Source: Paraspadella gotoi (taxonomy: Eukaryota; Chaetognatha). From it: DNA of 64,000 nucleotides. Under the pieces are notes generated by a model. The model saw nothing but the letters and a program-made list of their open reading frames with translations. It was not told where the DNA came from and made no database searches. Each line of letters opens with the position of its first letter. The first letter of the stretch is position 1. Location of the stretch: NCBI GenBank assembly GCA_051294375.1, contig CM119263.1, positions 2,596,989-2,660,988 on the forward strand, in the 5' to 3' direction. The translations under genes were made by a program, and so were the position numbers. Positions 39,599-64,000 of this stretch are shown one piece after another.

Positions 39599-40514
39599 GT
39601 CAATCGAGTTGTAATAATTGTTGCAAGATAAAACATTATATTAAATGTGAGTAATTTTATTAAATGTGATTAATAACAATAATATTAATAAGTTATGAAA
39701 AATTAGTAACTGATAAAGATCGAATTTGAAAAATTCCGCCTGACTTCTGCTACTTCCAACTCCGCTTCCTCCTGCTGCTCCGTTCTGCTTTATTTGTTTT
39801 GCCGTTGGCTGCAGCGGACAGACTTCCGCTGTCATTCTTATTTCGCGAAGGCTTCGAAAGCTGGGAAAGCCTCGGAAAGCATCGATAATTTCGACGGGAA
39901 AATCCGGAGAAAATGCGAGGAATTTTGGGAAGAGTTGAGGAAATGAATCGTCGCTCATGGTGAACTCTGAACAATGAGAGCAAGAGGGAAAAATGTAAAC
40001 AAACAAAACTACAGCGAACCAAGAATCATGACTCGCCTCTCAGGACCATGCGTCGGACTCACTCTTTCCTCAAGATGCGTCGCAAAAATTTGCAAAACTG
40101 TTTTCGCATTTTAGGAGGATACCGTCACTCTCATGATTTTCTTCAAATGATTCCAATTTCAGAAAGGATGAAGATGTCAATCGTCTTTTCACTTTCTTTT
40201 TGTTTTTTCTTAACCTCGGTCGAATATTATGGACGAGAAGGCTCCATGTTTCCGAGAATGTAATAAAATTATTCGGCGCCAAAATAGATTGCTTTACGGT
40301 CATTGCCAAATATTAATTAAGTACAATCGTCGTACATTACCTTGGATTTTAAAACGCTTAAATATAAATTGTGGTAAAACCAAAAATATAACATTCTTTC
40401 CAATGTTCTGTATTGATTCTGTATTGTACGTATATTTACAATCACCATCAATGCTTTCATTCACTTATGTGGAAAAAGGCTTGTAAATTTTTGTTTGTAG
40501 TAAAAACTTTGAAA
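39599..40514. other. Spacer upstream of CARM1
   Basis: Contains a minus-strand open frame at 39641-39958 (MSDDSFPQLFPKFLAFS) with an acceptable Kozak context. It overlaps other open frames and matches nothing, so it is not called a gene. The CARM1 promoter should lie here. Confidence 0.45.
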
Positions 40515-43808
<3,294 letters not shown>

Positions 43809-45227
43809 TCCAAAGGGCGTTTTGGAATCCATGCTACAGAATTAGAATTCGCTGTCAACTTGTTAAGGGTATTTCATTAGTGAATCTTGGCTTTTTTGAA
43901 GACCTGTGCGAAACGACAGGGCCGTTTGGGACGGGGCGGGGCAGGGTGAGGGCAAAAAAGGTTGTGTAAAGGTAAGTTTCGTTTTGGGAACTATAATCAA
44001 TCAATGTAAATTGAATGTACTTATGTTGCGATTTGGCGTTGAATCTTCATTTCGAATTTCACGAGATTTTATTCGTATTTATTAATCTTTCAATTTTTCC
44101 GTAATCGGTTTAAGTCGCTTAGTAATTAGTTGCTTTTTCTAAGTGAATGTTTAGTTTTCTTCATAATATTTTCAATAATCTTTTTCTATTTTTTTTCGTC
44201 GGTATTTTTTTTATCATAATGGGTAATACGAAAATAGGGGGGGTTATTGAAATTTTGGTTCCTGCGACTTATTAATGAAATTGATGGGAGTCTAAAGACT
44301 TAAAAAAGGAATCGTATCCTAAACGCTTTGAATCTAGTTCCAATGGAACTTGAAAAATATCTTTTCTGTCAGTTCTCCTTAGTTATTTTGTCCACTGATC
44401 CATCTTCATTCCATGCTTTTCTCATGACCCAATTCGTTTTGACCCTGCAAACGACGTGAGCGGCAAAGATAGCTTTTTCCCAGTTTGCTCCTGATACTCA
44501 TTACTGTATGAACATATTTATAGCACAATTCGAAAATTAAGAGCAAATGTAAATACAGCCAACGAAATATTTTATTATGGCCCATGATTGCAGTTTATGC
44601 TATCTATATTGCAATTATACAAGAGACGAACCCGCATTCTTTACTTGTCTATATTCAACATTATTTCTGTAAAGGCGTTTTTAGGATGGATTACTGTAGT
44701 TTTGTGCGTGATATCTTCTTTCGTTCAACCTTTTGTTTTACTTAGTTTTAATGAATCTCTAAATAAGAACAAATTCACCTTCTTCGAAACTGAGAAGTCA
44801 GTTCTTCATATTGAGCTATTTTTTATAAAAATAGTCATAATATTGTAGAAGACTTAGTGAAAAATAATCGATTTTATTTTTCCTTGCTTAAATATTCAAC
44901 TTTTTTATCACCTAAACTGCAGCATCGTGAATTTATGTAAAGTTTTTAAACATACATCTTCAAACTAACGATTCTCATCTTGTAAAGTTCATAAAAATTT
45001 TATATTTGAAATACTTACTATGTAAGTTAGAATTATATCGAAATAAACTGTTTTTCCTCCCTCAATTTTATTAACTTTTGATATATTATACAGCAATTAT
45101 AAAAGCGGTGTAGTTTACATATAAGTCATGTAAATATCATTCATCGCGTAATATATTTACATATAGACACTGGATAAGATTGTAAAAAACAAAACGAAAT
45201 TTGTATTAACAGGGTTCCGAGGAAGTT
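43809..45227. other. Convergent 3' region after CARM1
   Basis: AT-rich 3' UTR and spacer. An 86-codon open frame at 44588 has the composition of noncoding AT-rich DNA. No supported gene. Confidence 0.55.
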
Positions 45228-45947
45228 TTATTCCAATCGAAGCCAGCAGAAAGCAAAAAACAAGATGGCGGCGAAATGCGGCCAAGATCGTCCCCATCCG
45301 ATTGCCGACGCTCCGTTGCATCCATCAGTTTTGCAATAGCACGTCTGCAAATGTTTTCGAACGAATCAATTTAGATACTTTTTGTTAAAAAATATCAAAA
45401 TTTTATCTTTGCTGTTTAGTTTTTATTTATTTATTTTTTTGGACCGACCTCCATTTCGACGTTTTCCATCGTGACGTATCTCCGGCAGCCAAAGGCGATT
45501 CCCCAATCCGCCTTTGTAGCACATCGACGTTCCTCCTCCCGCCAACCGGGAGAACCTACCGTGTCTTGAGATTTCCTTGTGATTTTGATACAGGATGTGC
45601 CTGAGAAAAAGGATTCATTAGATGAGCCAATAACTGAATAAATTATATAGAAGTAGCGAGGTGTTTTTTCATTTTCTAATCTTCGGCGATAACCTAACTT
45701 GTAACTCTTTAGACTGCTCAAGCGAGGCTCTGTCTACTGTATTACCTGGAATGTCACTTTCTCTCGGATCGTCGCAATTGACTACGGCGTTACGTTCCGT
45801 GTCGAACGCCCAGTCGGAGGGACAAGTGCCATCGTGTCTCGAGTGGCATTGATAGCAGAACACGGCGTCGGCCGATGGAAGTATAACAGCCACGAACAAA
45901 ATCCAAAAAGCCAACGCGCTTAATGTTCTATATTCGATTGATTTCAT
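45228..45947 (-). CDS. Ly6/uPAR-domain GPI-anchored protein, quiver/sleepless-like, 3 exons
   Basis: Exons 45947-45746, 45600-45449 and 45344-45228; 471 bp, 156 residues, the usual size for quiver proteins. Signal peptide (ALAFWILFVAVILPSADA), then a three-finger domain with ten cysteines: FCYQC..TC..NC..SC..RC..GC..TCYC..GCN, ending in the family mark CKTDGCN. A hydrophobic C-terminus (FAAILFFAFCW) after a small-residue stretch fits GPI attachment. In insects such proteins modulate potassium channels and acetylcholine receptors; here the target is unknown. AATAAA overlaps the stop codon. Sits 200 bp downstream of the L1-family gene, same strand. Confidence 0.88.
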
Positions 45948-46138
45948 CTATAAAAGTCGAGAAAGTTAGTAATATTTTTTCGTCGAACGCAAAGATTTAC
46001 ATTTATACAACAATATATACTATACAGCATTGTGTAGACAAAATAAATGTACATATTTACATGAAAAAAAAAATGGATCACGGGAATAGGGGGTCGAGAG
46101 TTGGTAAAAGTGTTTTAATTCTTTCAGTAAATGAAAAG

Positions 46139-60828
<14,690 letters not shown>

Positions 60829-61084
60829 CGTTAGAGGGCGTTTTTGTTATTGTTCCTTTAATATAAAACTGAGTTCAAATGTTTATTTATTACAAATTAG
60901 CCGTAGGTTTCGTCGTTGTTAATTAAACGAACGATTGTATGATATACAATGTATATATATTGTGTAACGATTAGCGCGAAATCTCACGTCAAAGAAGACG
61001 ACGCCATTTTTTCATCAAACGGGATTTTTTTCTTTTTTTCTTTCCGTTTAAATAAAAAGAAAGAGGAACCTGTTTTTTATCTTA

Positions 61085-61130
<46 letters not shown>

Positions 61131-62357
61131 CTTCGTTCTCCTGCCGCCGACCAAACCCTTTGGGTCAAACTTACCCAATCAAAATACGCGGTTCTGTCGA
61201 CAAAAGAGCATCGGCGAAGGTGAGGCGGCATCGTGATGACAAATCGGGAGCGAAGAAATTCGTTTCGACATTTTGATTGGACGAACGGGTTTTCTCCGTA
61301 AGAAACATCGTCGATTGGCTAATACTGGAACCTGACTCACCTTACCTCACCTGCTATCGGGGACCAACTCAATGCGCGGATTTATGACGATTGGTCGGTA
61401 GAAAGAGAGTCGGCCAATGAGAGAGCTATATTTTCGAAAAGAGTGAGTGTCTGCTGCAGCCGCCGCCGCCGACGCAGCAGGGTTTCAAGAACTCGAAAAA
61501 CAGGTTGGACGCGTTTGGTAAGTTGAGACTACGACGAAGAGACTTTATTCAGGTGAGGGAATCGATAGAGATTGGTGGTGAGTTAGAAATGAAGCTCGCT
61601 GATTGGTGGATGCCGGCGAATGGGAATAAACATGGTGAACGTTGGTATAATACATACAAGTGGAACGGTAATGGTTATGAAAATAGTCCGTTTATGAATT
61701 ATTTAGACTTGACCATTAAAAATATTCTTATTAATTAAAAACTCGGCGTAAACCTGAACGGAAATTCTAATTTTTCATTGAAATGTCTTCACACGACTGT
61801 TTGCATATAAATGACGATTTCAGTCTTTTTCCGTTTTTCATTTTCATAAAAGCAAATAGAATATGTATATGGAAATATATTTTTCGTTCTTATTATTTTT
61901 TTTTTATTCAACTAAACTATTTTTTCGTATCGTATGTTGTCCTTTGATAGCAGCATCAAATGAAGAATTTGTTTTGGTCACAAGTAACCCTGTTAGCTGT
62001 TAGGCTGTTAGGTCTTAACTATGAGCCTTCTATGAAGGCTCACAGTTTAGCCGAAACAGTTTAATCGAAATAAAAACAAATTCGTTGTTTGTCAACAAAA
62101 CAAATTCTACATTTAAAGCAAGTAAAATTTTCAAATCTCAACTTTAGGTTTTTCCTTTCTTTTTTATCTCAAACTTGAAAATTTTATTTTCCAAAATCGT
62201 ATTTTCTTCTTAGTTGATTAGATGATTTGTTCACGTCTTGAACATTTTCGATTTCCTGCTAAATCGCAACGCCTTTGAAATAGGAATTTTCTACTATAAT
62301 GGCATGTTCTCTTTTCTTAAGCTGTCTTTGATTTTCTTTTTTTTAATTGTATTTCTC

Positions 62358-62393
<36 letters not shown>

Positions 62394-62665
62394 AATTGAA
62401 TTGAATTGAATTGAATTGAACAGTACATGACCCTGACAGCAACTAGTACGTCTAAGAGGTCTTTTGTTTTTCGTTTAAAATACATGATACTCTGTAAAGC
62501 GTACTCTGTAAAGGCGATCATTCACTTAAATTCTCTGTTCATTTGTTTTCCAAACGTTTTCAAATCGTTCAATCAGCTAAGATGAGATACAATTTGGATT
62601 AAGTTACATTAATCAATGTAGAAACCTATTTAACAATGTCAGGGTGATTTGCAAAATAGAGACAA
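60829..62665. other. Upstream region of the L1-family gene
   Basis: GAC/CAA-rich 5' region, (CT)n at 61090-61120, a CCGCCG/GCAGCAG-rich stretch near 61455, (CT)n at 62358-62391 and a (TTGAA)n pentamer array at 62395-62420. A 77-codon open frame at 61505 has no support. Probably promoter and 5' UTR of the L1-family gene. Confidence 0.5.
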
Positions 62666-64000
62666 TTTTTTGTTTTTTGGTTTTTGGTTTTTTTTTTTTT
62701 TTTTTTTTTTTTAATTTTTTGTTTTTATTTTATTTTATTTTATTTTTTTTTTTATTTTTTTTTTTAAGCAAGTAACATACATTTGAAAATTCAAATAGAT
62801 TAAGGCTACATATAAATTCTTAAATTGTAAGAAAAACAGTAGAATAACAAATATCACAGGATAATTGTGAGATACTATGATTTCTTTCTAAAACAATCAT
62901 GCAAGGTTTCAAATCCGAGTTTTGTGGAAACGATTTCCAATGGAGAAACGTGGGTTTTTGTGTGCTCTCTTCATCAGATCTTCTGATGATGTCATCAAAC
63001 AGGTCATTTTTCCAACGATATTTAGGACCCTTTTCCGTGCTAAGTTGAAAAAGAGTTTCTGATAGATTGGATGTGTTGCTTGCATCAAGAACCAGTCGAT
63101 TAGCAGTATGGATGGTAGATCTAGGAATATTCTCATTGCTTGGATATGGAGTTTGTCTACTTTTTCCCATTGATGTTTTGTCATGTTAATCCAAGCAATG
63201 CTTGAATATTGGAAGATTGACACTGTGAGAGATTTGTACACAGTCATTACAATTTTGTGATTTTGTCACTTAGGTTCTTTGCCAGTTTTCGAATCATTAT
63301 GATTTTGGACCAAGCTTTAGAGATAAGTGAATCGATGTAGTTGCTCCAGCTTAGTTTTTCATCCATGTCAACACCAAGGAATTTCAGGGCTGGTTTCCTG
63401 ATGACGTAATCATCACCGATTTTGAGTTCATAAGATTCGTCATAGTGGTTTTGGCATCTACTGAACAAAGTGTTATTGATTTACCCTGTGATAATGTCAA
63501 TTCATTCACTACACCATTTTACGATTTTGTCTAGGATTGGTTGAAGCTTTTTGCTGCAATTTTGCCATTTACCGCTTGCCCACACTGTTGTGTCATCTGC
63601 ATATTTTGCACTCCTTACATTTTTTCCATGGAATGCAGGTAGGTCTTCAACGTAGAGAACAAAAAGGTCTGGGCTCAAGATACCACCTTGTGGTGCACCT
63701 TTCCCGAGCAACTTAGTTTCAGATTTCAATTCATCCTCAATGACGTTCATCATTCTCCCATTCAGATAGAATAAACCATTTTTATAATGTCTTCTGGAAA
63801 ACCTTTTTTTATCATTTTAATAATCAAGCCCTCATTCCACATCGAATTGAAGCCACTGAAAAGTCAAGAGCCACCGCTATGGTGCAATGTCTTCTTTTAA
63901 AGGCGTAGTGAATGTCTTCAGTCATGCGCAGGATATTTCCTGTGACGATCTCCCTTTCTTATACGCTGACTGGAAGATTGCTCATTGCTCCCGTCTCTCT
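62666..64000 (-). mobile_element. Decayed non-LTR retrotransposon (LINE) 3' end, cut by window edge
   Basis: Minus-strand reverse transcriptase remains: ALDFS block near 63865, GKGAPQGGILSPDLFVLYVEDLP (about 63710-63640) and the catalytic YADD at 63592-63603, then thumb-like KFLGVDMDEKLSW (near 63380) and a C-terminal region to 62820. The frame is broken (shift near 63855, stop near 63757 and others), so it is inactive. A poly(A)-like tail (T-rich on the plus strand) fills 62666-62766 at the 3' end. Jockey/I-like by motif, but the clade is uncertain. Confidence 0.85.

Noticed and set aside
39641-40006. Minus-strand frame beginning MSDDSFPQLF upstream of CARM1
   Set aside because: Overlapping frames are open too, no domain, ends in an AT-rich hydrophobic run; too weak to call.

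Overview
This window is nuclear DNA of an animal. Genes have many exons with GT-AG introns (about 50 bp to over 1 kb), and several are clear metazoan families: a VAX-type homeobox gene, an L1-family adhesion molecule with 6 Ig and 5 FN3 domains, CARM1, PDI (P4HB), the ciliary protein CFAP58, an aquaporin and a quiver/sleepless-like Ly6 protein. VAX plus a quiver-like gene suggests a non-ecdysozoan invertebrate bilaterian, perhaps spiralian. I cannot name the species. Gene density is about one per 6-7 kb, and simple repeats are very abundant, above all (CT)n/(GA)n.

Layout. 14-1391(-): ankyrin-repeat protein. 2.34-18.25 kb: two nearly identical ~7.95-kb copies of one segment. Each holds an unrecognised basic protein gene (+), PDI (-) and the 3' end of CFAP58 (-). 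The first two genes are intact only in copy 1, and the CFAP58 end is intact only in copy 2. The simplest reading is an unmerged overlap between two contigs rather than a real tandem duplication. 17.5-25.2 kb(-): complete CFAP58, 16 exons. 27.6-29.5 kb(+): VAX. 30.1-31.05 kb(-): an unrecognised two-exon secreted precursor. 31-35 kb: repeat-rich intergenic DNA. 35.2-37.1 kb(+): aquaporin with altered NPA boxes. 37.6-39.6 kb(+): unrecognised single-pass membrane protein. 40.5-43.8 kb(+): CARM1. 45.2-45.9 kb(-): Ly6 protein. 46.1-60.8 kb(-): L1-family gene, 23 exons, with an intron-containing tRNA-Met gene inside one of its introns. 62.7-64 kb(-): decayed LINE with a poly(A) tail, cut by the window edge.

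The genes are unrelated housekeeping, ciliary, developmental and neural functions, with no operon-like logic. The most unusual structural signal is at exon borders. In four introns (three in CFAP58, one in the L1-family gene) the edge of an exon, together with its own splice site, has been copied in tandem into the intron. In addition, (GA)n or (CT)n tracts sit directly on splice donors and acceptors. Exon models were built by hand; for most genes the summed exon lengths are divisible by three and match the known family length.
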